51,524 nt of DNA, from assembly GCF_964222135.1 (NCBI RefSeq), contig NZ_CAXQBR010000083.1, positions 1 to 51,524 on the forward strand, read 5' to 3'. The DNA comes from Euzebya sp. (lineage in GTDB: Bacteria > Actinomycetota > Nitriliruptoria > Euzebyales > Euzebyaceae). Position 1 is the first letter of the stretch; each line of letters opens with the position of its first letter. The position numbers and the translations under genes were made by a program. Below, piece after piece: positions 32,407-41,589 of this stretch. The notes below the pieces were generated by a model. The model worked only from the letters and a program-made list of their open reading frames with translations. It was not told the origin of the DNA and made no database searches.

Positions 32407-32430
32407 ACCGGTCCATGCTATGCGGCCACC
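32407..32430. promoter_or_regulatory. 24-bp divergent promoter with overlapping -10 boxes
   Basis: On the minus strand TAGCAT (32420-32415) lies 8 nt before GTG 32406. On the plus strand TATGCG (32419-32424) lies 6 nt before ATG 32431. The boxes overlap by 2 bp, so both mRNAs would be leaderless and start from one symmetric opening site. Confidence 0.5.
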
Positions 32431-32667
32431 ATGACCCCTCAGGACCCCGACGACCGGGCCGCCCGCCTCGGCGACGACCTCAAGCTGGCCTTCCGGGCCC
32501 TCGCCAGCCCCGACGTGGCCGAGGACCGCCGACCGGACTGGCACCGGCGGCTGATCGCGATCACCAACTCCGCCAAGCACGACGTGGCGACCGCCGAAGG
32601 CCGCATGGCCCGCTGGTGGGCGGACTTCGAGGCTGAGGTCGGACCTCGCCCCCACGCGGGGGACTAG
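32431..32667 (+). CDS. Small hypothetical protein
   Basis: A 78-residue hydrophilic, probably all-helical protein (RAARLGDDLKLAFRALASPD, DWHRRLIAITNSAKHDVA, MARWWADFEAEVG). Third-position GC is as high as in neighbouring real genes. It starts at an ATG with a leaderless-type box. It ends in a CTAG that also contains the stop of the convergent cold-shock-like gene. Similar short proteins are common beside CSD genes in actinobacteria, but I cannot name the family. Confidence 0.6.
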   Translation: MTPQDPDDRAARLGDDLKLAFRALASPDVAEDRRPDWHRRLIAITNSAKHDVATAEGRMARWWADFEAEVGPRPHAGD

Positions 32668-32870
32668 AGGGAGACGATCTGCAGGTTGGTGACGTGCGGC
32701 GACTCGGCGTCGCCCTCGAGGTCGAAGCGCACCCGCTGGCCGATCCGCAGCTCCATCAGGTGGCTCGCGTCGAAGGTGTCCGCGTCGTAGGTCAGCTCGC
32801 GGAGGTCGTCGAGCACCAGGCTGCCGGTGCGGGTCTGGACGTCGAAGCTCTTGATCGTGCCCTGCGGCAT
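32664..32870 (-). CDS. Cold-shock-domain-like RNA/DNA-binding protein
   Basis: A 68-residue single OB-fold protein: GTIKSFDVQTRTGSLVLDD followed by IGQRVRFDLEGD and VTNLQIVSL. The framework (G-I-K-x-F and the V-x-F-x-L-E-G strand) is that of CspA-like proteins. However, the RNP1 motif KGFGFI and RNP2 VFVH are replaced by TRTGSLVL and ELTYDAD, so nucleic-acid binding may be altered. The frame extends upstream, but a GAGGAGAGGG stretch before ATG 32870 fixes the start. Its stop is shared as CTAG with the convergent gene. Confidence 0.72.
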   Translation of the reverse strand: MPQGTIKSFDVQTRTGSLVLDDLRELTYDADTFDASHLMELRIGQRVRFDLEGDAESPHVTNLQIVSL

Positions 32871-32905
32871 CGGGTGGGTCCCTCTCCTCGGCGGTGGGCC
32901 GTGCG

Positions 32906-33526
32906 TCAGGTCGGGAGGGTACGCGCCCCCGTGACGGCCGACCAACCCCCCGCGGCCTCGATGTCCGCCGGCTGGTCGAGGTCCAGCGCGAGCCCCGCGA
33001 CCGTGACGACCGTGCACCCGACCCCGCGGCGGCGGGCCTCGGCGACGTGCGCGTCCGCGGACCCCGATCCGTACCGCGGGGGGATCACACCACCGGGTGC
33101 GCGGACCAGGGCGCCGGTGCCGCCGTCACCGGTCGGGACGACCACGACCCCCGGCACCCCGGGGAGGGCGCGGACGACGACGTCGAGGTCCTCGGGGCTC
33201 ACCAGCGGCAGGTCGGCCGGCAGGACCAGCGTCGCGGAGGCGCCCAGGTGGGTGTCGGCCGCCGCCAGGGCCGCGTTCAACCCGCCGCCCGGTGGTTCGT
33301 CGAGGACGTCCAGGCCGCGACGGGTCGCCCAGCTGCGCCCCACGTGGTCGCCGACGACCACGAGGATCCCCGTGACGGAGGACGCGGCCCGCGCGGCCTC
33401 GACGACCCGCTCGAAGGTGCGGCGGAGGAGGAGGGCCCGGTCCGCCGGCGACAGCGCCGACGCCATCCGGGTCTTGGAGGCGCGGACGGCCTTCAGCGGG
33501 ATGACGGCGGTGACGTCGACTGGCAT
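32906..33526 (-). CDS. cofC: 2-phospho-L-lactate guanylyltransferase, F420 synthesis (CofC)
   Basis: A 206-residue nucleotidyltransferase that activates phospholactate or phosphoenolpyruvate with GTP (coenzyme F420 pathway). It begins TAVIPLKAVRASKTRMASAL, the CofC version of the nucleotide loop, followed by ILVVVGDHV, PPGGGLNAALAAA, LVLPADLPLVSPEDL (metal-binding PADLP), GGTGALVRAPG and FGSGSA-like RYGSGSADAHV. A TAGGCT lies 11 nt before the ATG. The position divergent from gpsA agrees with Mycobacterium, where the equivalent gene (Rv2983, CofC/FbiD) neighbours gpsA. Presence of F420 fits an actinobacterium. Confidence 0.9.
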   Translation of the reverse strand: MPVDVTAVIPLKAVRASKTRMASALSPADRALLLRRTFERVVEAARAASSVTGILVVVGDHVGRSWATRRGLDVLDEPPGGGLNAALAAADTHLGASATLVLPADLPLVSPEDLDVVVRALPGVPGVVVVPTGDGGTGALVRAPGGVIPPRYGSGSADAHVAEARRRGVGCTVVTVAGLALDLDQPADIEAAGGWSAVTGARTLPT

Positions 33527-33710
33527 GGCGAGCGCGCAGCCTAGCGGCCGCCACCCGGCGGTCAGGATCGCGCCGGACGTCGCCGTCAGGCGAGGGAGGC
33601 CCCGATCGCGCCCACCATCGCCCCCGCCGTTCACCCCCCAGCGCATCGTGCCCCTCCTAGACTGCCCCCGGCTACCCGGACGAGACCGACCAGGGAGAGG
33701 AGGGTGAGCC

Positions 33711-34775
33711 GTGGGCGCAGTGGCGGTCATGGGTGCGGGGTCGTGGGGCAGCGTGTTCGCGTCCATCTGCGCCGAGGCCGGTGAGGACGTCCGCCTCTGG
33801 GCACGCCGTCCCGAGACCGCCGCCGCGATCGCCGCCGACCACCGCAACCCGGAGTACCTGGACGACGGCGACCTCCACCCCTCGATCGAGGCGACCGCCG
33901 ACGCGGAGCGCGCGCTCGCGGGTGCCGAGCTGGTCGTGCTCGCCGTCCCCAGCCACGCGCTCCACGACGTCCTCGCCGACTGGGCTCCGCTCGTCCCCCG
34001 CGACGCGATCGCGGTCAGCCTCATCAAGGGCATCACCGTCGACAGCCACCAGCGGGCCAGCCAGGTCGTCCGGCAGGCGTGGGACCTGCCCTTCGGACAC
34101 GTCGTCGTCCTGTCCGGGCCCAACCTCGCCGGCGAGTGCGTCCGCCGCCTGCCCGGCGCGACCGTCGTCGCCGGCCCGGAGACGGCGGTCACCCGGCGGG
34201 TCCAGTCGGCCTGCCACACCGGCTGGTTCCGCGTCTACACCAACCCCGACCTGGTCGGCGTCGAGCTGGGCGGCGCCGTCAAGAACCCCCTCGCGATCGC
34301 GGCCGGCATCGCCGACGGGCTCGGCTACGGCGACAACACCAAGGCCTCCCTCGTGACCCGCGGGCTGGCGGAGATGACCCGCCTCGGCGTGGCGCTCGGC
34401 GGCAACCCGATGACCTTCGCCGGCCTCGCCGGCGTGGGCGACCTGATGGCCACGTGCTCGAGCACCGGATCGCGGAACCGCCACGTCGGTGAGCAGCTCG
34501 GCCGCGGCCGCCCGCTCGACGAGGTGATCGCGGAGATGTCCGCGGGCGGCGACGTCCGCGGCGTGCCGGAGGGCGTCCGGTCCGCCGCGGCGATCACGGC
34601 CCTCGCCGCCGACGCCGGCGTCGAGATGCCGATCGTCGAGCAGATCGCCCACGTCGTGGACGGCCGCGTGCCACCCGACCAGGTCGCCGCCGCGCTGCTC
34701 GGCCGCCGGCCGAAGGCGGAGTTCCACGGCCTCGACGGTGCCGCGCGCACGGCCCCCACCCCCATGGAGATGTGA
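33711..34775 (+). CDS. gpsA: Glycerol-3-phosphate dehydrogenase [NAD(P)+]
   Basis: A 354-residue enzyme reducing dihydroxyacetone phosphate to sn-glycerol 3-phosphate for phospholipid synthesis. The Rossmann motif is VMGAGSWGSVFASICAEAG (residues 6-24), with LWARRPE, VVLAVPSHALHDVL and SLIKGITVD. LSGPNLAGECVRRLPG and the catalytic lysine in LGGAVKNPLAIAAGIADGL follow, then the substrate loop GLAGVGDLMATCSSTGSRNR. The GTG start has an AGGAGG about 8 nt upstream, and a TAGACT (33658-33663) may be the -10 box. The stop overlaps the ddl start. Confidence 0.96.
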   Translation: MGAVAVMGAGSWGSVFASICAEAGEDVRLWARRPETAAAIAADHRNPEYLDDGDLHPSIEATADAERALAGAELVVLAVPSHALHDVLADWAPLVPRDAIAVSLIKGITVDSHQRASQVVRQAWDLPFGHVVVLSGPNLAGECVRRLPGATVVAGPETAVTRRVQSACHTGWFRVYTNPDLVGVELGGAVKNPLAIAAGIADGLGYGDNTKASLVTRGLAEMTRLGVALGGNPMTFAGLAGVGDLMATCSSTGSRNRHVGEQLGRGRPLDEVIAEMSAGGDVRGVPEGVRSAAAITALAADAGVEMPIVEQIAHVVDGRVPPDQVAAALLGRRPKAEFHGLDGAARTAPTPMEM

Positions 34776-35893
34776 TGAGCGTGACGTCTGACGGAGACCG
34801 CACACGGGTCCTGGTCCTCTTCGGAGGCCGCTCGAGCGAGCACGAGGTGTCCTGCCTGTCCGCCCGCGGGGTGCTGTGGGCGATCGACTCCGAGGCCTAC
34901 GACGTCACCTCGGTCGGCATCACCAAGAGCGGGCGCTGGGTCCTGATGCCGTCCGGTGTCCCGCAGACCCGCGAGGGCACCCTCCCCTCGGTCCCCGACG
35001 ACGGCCCGCCGGTGACGATCGTCACCTCACCCGAGGGTCCGGTCCTGCTCGAGGTCACACCGGACGGGACCGTCGACCTCGGCCGGATCGACGTCTGCTT
35101 CCCCGTGCTGCACGGCCCCTACGGCGAGGACGGCACCATCCAGGGCTACCTCGCCACCGCCGGCGTGCCCTACGTCGGCGCCGACGTCGCCGCCAGCGCC
35201 ATCGCGGTCGACAAGCGGCAGATGAAGCACGTGTTCGCCGCCGCCGGCCTCCCCCAGGTCGCCCACGACGTGGTCATGCGGCCGGACTGGGAGGCCGACC
35301 GCGAGGGGGAGCTCGACCGCGTCGAGGCGGCCCTCGACTACCCGCTTTTCACCAAGCCCGCCCGCCAGGGCTCGTCGATCGGGATCAGCCGCGTGGCGGA
35401 CCGCGGCGCGCTGGCGGCCGGCATCGACGAGGCCCTCACCTACGACCGCGTCGTGATCGTCGAGCACGGGCTCGACCGGGTCCGCGAGCTCGAGTGCGGC
35501 GTGATCGGCAACGACGACGTCGAGGTCACCCCGCCCGGCGAGACCGTCCACGGCGGCGCGGAGTTCTACGACTTCGACGCCAAGTACCTCGCGCCGGTGC
35601 AGCTGTCGTGCCCGGCTGACGTGCCCGAGGACGTCGCCGCCACCTGCCAGGACCACGCCGCCCAGGCGTTCAAGGCCATCGGCGCCCGCGGCATGGCTCG
35701 GGTCGACTTCTTCTACGACACGGCCTCGGGCGACCTGCTCGTCAACGAGATCAACACCATCCCCGGCCTGACGCCCCAGTCGATGTTCCCGCCGGTGTGG
35801 CAGGCCACCGGCCTCAGCTTCCGCGCCCTGATCGACCGCCTGCTCGCCCTCGCCATCGAGGCGAGCCACGAGGACGGGCGCTTCTCCCCATAG
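34775..35893 (+). CDS. ddl: D-alanine--D-alanine ligase
   Basis: A 372-residue ATP-grasp ligase making the D-Ala-D-Ala end of the peptidoglycan pentapeptide. FGGRSSEHEVSCLSARG is the N-terminal glycine-rich site, LHGPYGEDGTIQGYLATAG and PYVGADVAASAIAVDKRQMK follow, and KPARQGSSIGISRV is the omega-loop region. The metal ligands are in ARVDFFYD and LLVNEINTIPGLTP. The ATG at 34775 overlaps the gpsA stop (TGATG) with GGAG 6 nt upstream; an in-frame GTG at 34772 is also possible. Tyr is retained in the KYLAP/EFYDFDAKY lid, so a D-Ala-D-Ala rather than D-Ala-D-Lac product is likely. Confidence 0.95.
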   Translation: MSVTSDGDRTRVLVLFGGRSSEHEVSCLSARGVLWAIDSEAYDVTSVGITKSGRWVLMPSGVPQTREGTLPSVPDDGPPVTIVTSPEGPVLLEVTPDGTVDLGRIDVCFPVLHGPYGEDGTIQGYLATAGVPYVGADVAASAIAVDKRQMKHVFAAAGLPQVAHDVVMRPDWEADREGELDRVEAALDYPLFTKPARQGSSIGISRVADRGALAAGIDEALTYDRVVIVEHGLDRVRELECGVIGNDDVEVTPPGETVHGGAEFYDFDAKYLAPVQLSCPADVPEDVAATCQDHAAQAFKAIGARGMARVDFFYDTASGDLLVNEINTIPGLTPQSMFPPVWQATGLSFRALIDRLLALAIEASHEDGRFSP

Positions 35894-35897
35894 GGAG

Positions 35898-36131
35898 CTA
35901 GAGGTGCACGACCGGGCAGGTGAGGGTCCGGTCGATGCCCGGGATCGCCTGGATCTTCGCGACGACCATCTTGCCGAGGGCGTCGACGTCCTCCGCCTCA
36001 GCCCGCACCACGACGTCGTAGGGGCCGGTGACGTCGTCGGAGGCCTTCACGCCGTCGATCTTCGCGGCGGCGGCGGCGACCTCGGCGGCCTTGCCGACCT
36101 GGGTCAGGATCAGGATGTAGGCAGAAACCAC
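35898..36131 (-). CDS. Stand-alone Lrp/AsnC ligand-binding (RAM) domain protein
   Basis: A 77-residue protein with the complete alpha/beta RAM fold of Lrp/AsnC regulators (AYILILTQVGKAAEVAAAAA, DVTGPYDVVVRAEAEDVDAL, IQAIPGIDRTLTCPVV) but no helix-turn-helix. Such proteins assemble as rings and may sense amino acids or modulate full-length Lrp proteins. The gene, convergent with ddl, lies between ddl and thiL; I recall a similar small gene near ddl and thiL in Mycobacterium. The GTG start has GGAGGA about 8 nt upstream. Confidence 0.88.
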   Translation of the reverse strand: MVSAYILILTQVGKAAEVAAAAAKIDGVKASDDVTGPYDVVVRAEAEDVDALGKMVVAKIQAIPGIDRTLTCPVVHL

Positions 36132-36155
36132 GGGTCGTCCTCCGTCGTCAGGTGG

Positions 36156-36374
36156 TCATCGACTGGGGTCCGGCCGATCGATCTCGAAGTAGAGCCGGAT
36201 GGTGGTCCGGTACTCGAGCGCGTCGTCCTCGCCCAGGGCCGCACCCGTCGCCAGGACGTCCAGGCGGCGGATCTTCCGCAGCGTCCGCGACGCCTCGCGG
36301 ACGGCCTCGCGGGCCGCGTCGTCCCAGCTCGTGGCCGAGACGCCTTCGAGTTCGATGGAGTTGAGTACCGGCAT
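36156..36374 (-). CDS. Dodecin family flavin-binding protein
   Basis: A 72-residue protein with the dodecin pattern: a short strand (LNSIELEGVSATSWDDAARE), one amphipathic helix (AVREASRTLRKIRRLDVLA) and two strands (YRTTIRLYFEID). Dodecins assemble as 12-mers that store FMN, riboflavin or CoA, protecting the cell from free flavin. The helix-start Trp of SWDDA, which stacks on flavin, is present. A TAGGCT box lies 9 nt before the ATG (leaderless). It is divergent from thiL. Confidence 0.9.
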   Translation of the reverse strand: MPVLNSIELEGVSATSWDDAAREAVREASRTLRKIRRLDVLATGAALGEDDALEYRTTIRLYFEIDRPDPSR

Positions 36375-36383
36375 GGTCCGGGC

Positions 36384-36389
36384 AGCCTA
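36384..36389 (-). promoter_or_regulatory. -10 box of the dodecin leaderless promoter
   Basis: TAGGCT on the minus strand ends 9 nt before the ATG at 36374. It is back-to-back with the thiL box GATGCT (36427-36432), which lies 7 nt before GTG 36440. Confidence 0.5.
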
Positions 36390-36439
36390 GCCGACCGAGG
36401 CCGAGGGTCTCGCGGCGCCGACCTGCGATGCTGGCCGGC

Positions 36440-37414
36440 GTGTCCGATCCCGGGGAGTTCACCCGCCTGTCCCGCCTGCGCCACCTCCTCGGTGGCGATG
36501 CCGACGGGGTGCCCGTCGGGGTGGGCGACGACGCGGCGGTGATCGCCGTCGGCGGCGTCGACGTCGTCGTCTGCGTCGACACGATCGTCGAGGGGGTCCA
36601 CTTCCGGCGCGACCTGTCGGACCCCGCCGACGTCGGCTGGAAGGCGATCGCGGTCAACGTCAGCGACGTCGCCGCGATGGGCGGACGCCCGCGGGCGGCC
36701 GTCGTGGCGCTGAACCGTCCGCCGGACCTCGCCGAGGCCGACGTCGAGGGGCTCTACACCGGCATGGCCGAGGCCGCGGCCCGCTGGGGCGCGCCGGTCG
36801 TCGGCGGGGACACGGTCACCGCGGGGGAGTGGTCGGTGGCGGTGACGGTCCTCGGCGAGCTCGACGGACGCCCGGCCGTCCGCCGCGCCGGCGCCCGGCC
36901 GGGGGACGCGGTGCTGCTCGCCGGGGCGATCGGCGCCGCCGCAGCCGGGCTGGCCGTGGACGCCGCCGGTGGCCGCCCCGACCCGGCGCACCTCGCCGCC
37001 CACCGCCGCCCGCAGGCCCTCCCGGCGACAGGAGCGGCCCTCGCCAGAGCCGGCGCCACCGCGATGATCGACGTCAGCGACGGCCTCGGCGCGGACGCGC
37101 GGCACATCTGCGAGGCCTCGGGTGTGCACCTCGTCCTCGACACGACCGCGGTGGAGGGGTGCGTCGCCGCCGGGGTCGCCGACGCGGTGGGGGAGGGGTG
37201 GCTCGACCTCGCCCTCGGGGGAGGGGAGGACTTCGTCCTGCGCGCGACGGTCCCCGCCGACCTCGCCGCCGACGCCGTCGCCGCCGTCCGGGCGGCCGGT
37301 GAGACCAGCGCGACGGTGATCGGCACCGTCACGGCGGGCGACGACCGGGAGGTCTGGCTGATCGGGGACGGCGGCCGCCGCCGCATCGACCACCTCGGCT
37401 ACGACCACGGCTGA
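36440..37414 (+). CDS. thiL: Thiamine-monophosphate kinase
   Basis: A 324-residue AIR-synthase-fold kinase converting thiamine monophosphate to the diphosphate coenzyme. VGVGDDAAVIAVGG and VVVCVDTIVEGVHFRRDL carry the metal- and substrate-binding acids. [29 protein letters not shown] and MIDVSDGLGADARHIC are the other conserved blocks, and LGGGEDFVLRATVP is at the end. The ATG at 36428 is possible, but GATGCT 7 nt before GTG 36440 and family alignment (SDPGEFTRLSRLRHLL) favour 36440. thiD follows after 94 nt. Confidence 0.93.
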   Translation: MSDPGEFTRLSRLRHLLGGDADGVPVGVGDDAAVIAVGGVDVVVCVDTIVEGVHFRRDLSDPADVGWKAIAVNVSDVAAMGGRPRAAVVALNRPPDLAEADVEGLYTGMAEAAARWGAPVVGGDTVTAGEWSVAVTVLGELDGRPAVRRAGARPGDAVLLAGAIGAAAAGLAVDAAGGRPDPAHLAAHRRPQALPATGAALARAGATAMIDVSDGLGADARHICEASGVHLVLDTTAVEGCVAAGVADAVGEGWLDLALGGGEDFVLRATVPADLAADAVAAVRAAGETSATVIGTVTAGDDREVWLIGDGGRRRIDHLGYDHG

Positions 37415-37495
37415 CCGGTCCTGTGGCTGTCGGCGGCCCCGGGACACCCCGCACGCGCGTGTGGACACCTGCGCGGGTGCGTCGCAGGGCGCGGG

Positions 37496-37501
37496 TAGGT
37501 T
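37496..37501 (+). promoter_or_regulatory. -10 box of the thiD leaderless promoter
   Basis: TAGGTT ends 7 nt before the thiD ATG at 37509, with no Shine-Dalgarno. No TPP-riboswitch-like conserved core is visible upstream. Confidence 0.5.
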
Positions 37502-37508
37502 GTCGCCC

Positions 37509-38327
<819 letters not shown>

Positions 38328-38338
38328 GGGGCGGTGCG

Positions 38339-40510
38339 GTGGGCCTGACCCTCGACGATCCCGTCACCGCCGTCCCCGGCGTCACGTCCAAGGTGGCGAC
38401 GGCCCTCGCGGGCGACCCCTTCCGCATCGAGACCGTCCGCGACCTGGTCTGGTACCTCCCCCGCCAGGAGGCCTACAAGGACCTCGGCGCACGCCAGCCG
38501 ATCACCGACGTCGAGATCGGCGAACCCGCCACCGTCGTCGGCACCGTCGTGCGCTGGACCCGCGTCCAACCCCGCAAGCGGGGGAGGGGTGGGAAGCGCC
38601 TGACGATCGAGAAGGCCCTCATCCGCGACGACAGCGGCGGCCGGATCACCGCGGCGTTCTTCAACCAGCCCTGGCTGCCCGGCCGGCACCCCGAGGGCAC
38701 CGAGGTCGCCGTCAGCGGCACCGTCGAGTCCTACCGCGACGACCTGCAGCTCAAGGGCCCCAAGCTGGTCGGCCTCGACGGCACCGGTGGGCCCGGCAGC
38801 GAGCAGGTCCTCGGCGCCGCCCTGTCCGACGCGCACCTCCAACCGGTCTACCGGGCCACCGAGAAGCTCGGGTCGCCGCGCGTCGCCAGCCTCGTCGCCG
38901 CGGCGCTGGCCGAGCTGCCGACGCTCGCCGACCACCTGCCCGAGGACCTGCGGTCGCGTCACGAGCTCGCGCGGCTCGACTGGGCCCTGCGGACCATCCA
39001 CCTGCCGCCGGACCACGGCGACCTGCGCCTGGCGCGCGAGCGGCTGGTCTACGACGAGCTGCTCGGGCTGCAGCTGACCCTCCAGAGCCGGCGGATCGAT
39101 CTCGAGCGCCACGCGCGGGGGCTGGTCAACGCCGCCGTCGCGGGGGGCGCCGTCGACGCGTTCACCGCGACCCTCCCGTTCTTCCCCACCGACGACCAGG
39201 AGCGCGCCTTCGCGGCGGTCGACGCCGACCTCGCCGCCGAGCGCCCGATGCACCGCCTCCTCCAGGGCGACGTCGGGACCGGCAAGACGATCGTGGCCGC
39301 TCACGCGATGCTCCGCGCCGTCGACGCCGGCCGGCAGGCGGTGCTGATGGCGCCGACGACCGTCCTCGCCGAGCAGCACCGCGAGACCTTCGTCGACCTC
39401 CTCGGCCGCGTCGTCATCCCGCACCTCGGCCGGCCGCCCCGCCTCCGGCTGCTGACGTCCACCATGACCAAGGGGCAGCGGGCGACCGTCCTCAGCGAGC
39501 TCGTGAGCGGCGAGTGCGACCTGCTGATCGGCACCCACGCCGTGCTGGAGGAGCACGTCACCTTCGCCGACCTCGGCGTGGTCGTGATCGACGAGCAGCA
39601 CCGCTTCGGCGTCGGCCACCGGCTGGCCCTGGCCGGCAAGCGCCCCGACGGCCTCACGCCCGACGTGCTGGTGATGACCGCCACGCCGATCCCGCGGTCC
39701 CTCGCCCTCACCGTGTACGGCGACCTCGACGTCACCGTCCTCCGCACCCGTCCCGGCGCGGACGAGATCACCGTCACCACCCAGGTCATCCCGAGCGGCT
39801 CGCCACGACGCTCGGCCCTGTACGACTTCATCCGGTCCGAGCTCGACGCGGGCCGTCGCGCCTACGTCGTCTGCCCGCTGATCGACGAGTCCGAATCGGA
39901 CCTGATGGCGGGGGTCGCCGCCGCGACGACGGTCCACGCCGAGCTCGCCGACGGTCCCTTCGCCGGCTACGAGGTCGGTCTGATGCACGGCCGCATGTCG
40001 GCGGAGGACCGCGACGCGGTCATGCGGGGCTTCCGCGACGGCTCCGTGCCGCTGCTCGTCGCCACGACGGTGATCGAGGTCGGCGTCAGCGTCGACGAGG
40101 CCTCGGTCATGGTGATCGAGGACGCGGACCGGTTCGGCATCTCCCAGCTGCACCAGCTCCGCGGGCGCCTCTACCGGGGCCACCCGACCAACTACTGCGT
40201 GCTGTTCAGCGACGACCCCACCGACAACCCCCGCCTCGAGGCGCTCGCCCGCTCCGAGGACGGCTTCGAGCTGGCCGAGGAGGACCTGCGCCTGCGACGC
40301 GAGGGCAAGCTGTTCGACACCGCCCAGACCGGCGAGACCGACCTGCGGATCGCCTCGCTGATCCGCGACGTCGATGTGGTGGCGACGACCCGCGACGACG
40401 CGCGGGCGCTGCTGGCCGACGATCCCGACCTGTCCGGCCACCCGGAGCTGCGCCGCGAGCTGGCACGCCGCTACGACCCCGCCGACCTGGCGACGCTGGA
40501 GGCGGGCTAG
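38339..40510 (+). CDS. recG: ATP-dependent DNA helicase RecG
   Basis: A 723-residue fork-reversal helicase. The N-terminal 270 residues are the wedge/OB domain (VRDLVWYLPRQEAYKDLG, VVGTVVRW, LKGPKLVG). Motif I is LLQGDVGTGKTIVAAHAML; APTTVLAEQH is Ia; VVIDEQHRFGVGHR is motif II (DEQH); TATPIPRSLALTVYGDLDV is III. VGLMHGRMSAEDRDAVMRGF, LLVATTVIEVGVSVDEASVM and HQLRGRLYRG are motifs IV-VI. The C-terminal RecG wedge-locking region ends near EEDLRLRREGKLFDTAQTG. GTG 38339 is 11 nt after thiD. rsmD begins at the next base after the stop. Confidence 0.96.
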   Translation: MGLTLDDPVTAVPGVTSKVATALAGDPFRIETVRDLVWYLPRQEAYKDLGARQPITDVEIGEPATVVGTVVRWTRVQPRKRGRGGKRLTIEKALIRDDSGGRITAAFFNQPWLPGRHPEGTEVAVSGTVESYRDDLQLKGPKLVGLDGTGGPGSEQVLGAALSDAHLQPVYRATEKLGSPRVASLVAAALAELPTLADHLPEDLRSRHELARLDWALRTIHLPPDHGDLRLARERLVYDELLGLQLTLQSRRIDLERHARGLVNAAVAGGAVDAFTATLPFFPTDDQERAFAAVDADLAAERPMHRLLQGDVGTGKTIVAAHAMLRAVDAGRQAVLMAPTTVLAEQHRETFVDLLGRVVIPHLGRPPRLRLLTSTMTKGQRATVLSELVSGECDLLIGTHAVLEEHVTFADLGVVVIDEQHRFGVGHRLALAGKRPDGLTPDVLVMTATPIPRSLALTVYGDLDVTVLRTRPGADEITVTTQVIPSGSPRRSALYDFIRSELDAGRRAYVVCPLIDESESDLMAGVAAATTVHAELADGPFAGYEVGLMHGRMSAEDRDAVMRGFRDGSVPLLVATTVIEVGVSVDEASVMVIEDADRFGISQLHQLRGRLYRGHPTNYCVLFSDDPTDNPRLEALARSEDGFELAEEDLRLRREGKLFDTAQTGETDLRIASLIRDVDVVATTRDDARALLADDPDLSGHPELRRELARRYDPADLATLEAG

Positions 40511-41092
40511 GTGCCGCGCGTGATCGCCGGCAGCGCCGGCGGCCGGCCCCTGCGCGCCCCGTCGGGGCAGGGCACGCGTCCGACGGCCGACCGGGTGAAG
40601 GAGGCGCTGTTCTCCACGCTCGGGGACCTGTCGGGCGCCATCGTCCTCGACCTCTTCGCCGGCAGCGGCGCGCTCGCGATCGAAGCGCTGTCACGCGGCG
40701 CGGACCACGCCGTGCTCGTCGAGCAGGACCGCCGCGCCGCCGCCGTGGTGCGCGACAACCTGCGCACCGCCGGCGTGGCGGACGCCGCCGCGGTCGTGGT
40801 CACCTCCGCCGCCCGGTTCGCGGCCCAGCCCGAGGGCGCGCCGTTCGACCTGGTGCTCGTCGACCCGCCGTACCGCCTGGACGTCCGCGAGCTGTCCGAC
40901 GTCCTCGCCGACCTGGTCGCCCGGGGCGGTCTGGCACCCGGTGCCAGGGTCGTCATCGAGCGGGACCGCCGGCGCGACGAGGCCCCGTTCGGCTTCTTGG
41001 TCCACGACCGGGACCGCACGTACGGTGACACCCTCCTCCGCTACTACCGCCACCGGCCCGAGCCCGCCGACCAGGGAGCCCCCACCACATGA
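40511..41092 (+). CDS. rsmD: 16S rRNA (guanine-966-N2) methyltransferase
   Basis: A 193-residue SAM-dependent methyltransferase. MPRVIAGSAGGRPLRAPSGQ and RPTADRVKEALFSTLG are the RsmD N-terminus, VLDLFAGSGALAIEALSRGA is the SAM loop, and LVLVDPPYRL is motif IV (DPPY). The GTG start follows the recG stop without a gap. The end overlaps coaD by ATGA, the usual rsmD-coaD pairing. Confidence 0.95.
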   Translation: MPRVIAGSAGGRPLRAPSGQGTRPTADRVKEALFSTLGDLSGAIVLDLFAGSGALAIEALSRGADHAVLVEQDRRAAAVVRDNLRTAGVADAAAVVVTSAARFAAQPEGAPFDLVLVDPPYRLDVRELSDVLADLVARGGLAPGARVVIERDRRRDEAPFGFLVHDRDRTYGDTLLRYYRHRPEPADQGAPTT

Positions 41093-41583
41093 CCGTGCGC
41101 GCCGTCTGCCCAGGATCCTTCGACCCGGTCACCCACGGGCACCTGGACGTGATCTACCGGGCCGCGGACACCTTCGACCACGTGGTGGTGGCGTGCATGC
41201 GCAACGTCTCGAAGCGGAACAGCCTCTTCGACCTCGACGAGCGCCTGGCCATGCTCGAGGAGGTCACGGCCCACCTGCCGAACGTCGAGCTCGCGGTCTT
41301 CAAGGGGCTCCTGGTCGAGTTCGCCCGTGCCAGGGAGATCGACGTCATCGTCAAGGGCCTGCGCGCGGTCAGCGACTTCGAGTACGAGCTGCAGATGGCG
41401 CAGATGAACCGCTCGATCGGCCAGATCGAGACCATGTTCCTGTCGGCGTCCCCCGAGCACTCGTTCCTCTCCTCGTCCCTGGTCAAGGAGGTCGCCCGGT
41501 TCGGCGGCGACGTCAGCGACTTCGTCCCGCCGGTGGTGGCCAAACGGCTAGCCGACAAGTACGCCGAGGGCGAGGCAGGCTAG
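41089..41583 (+). CDS. coaD: Phosphopantetheine adenylyltransferase
   Basis: A 164-residue enzyme of CoA synthesis that joins 4'-phosphopantetheine and ATP. VCPGSFDPVTHGHLDVIYRA carries the T/HxGH nucleotide motif. KRNSLFDLDERLAMLEEV, VIVKGLRAVSDFEYELQMAQ and SPEHSFLSSSLVKEVARFGG with the ISSS-like FLSSS loop are all in place. ATGA overlap with rsmD. Confidence 0.97.
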   Translation: MTVRAVCPGSFDPVTHGHLDVIYRAADTFDHVVVACMRNVSKRNSLFDLDERLAMLEEVTAHLPNVELAVFKGLLVEFARAREIDVIVKGLRAVSDFEYELQMAQMNRSIGQIETMFLSASPEHSFLSSSLVKEVARFGGDVSDFVPPVVAKRLADKYAEGEAG

Positions 41584-41589
41584 GACGCC

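Noticed and set aside
37415-37508. TPP riboswitch upstream of thiD
   Set aside because: None of the conserved THI-box core (CUGAGA ... ACCUGA) is visible, and the promoter appears leaderless.
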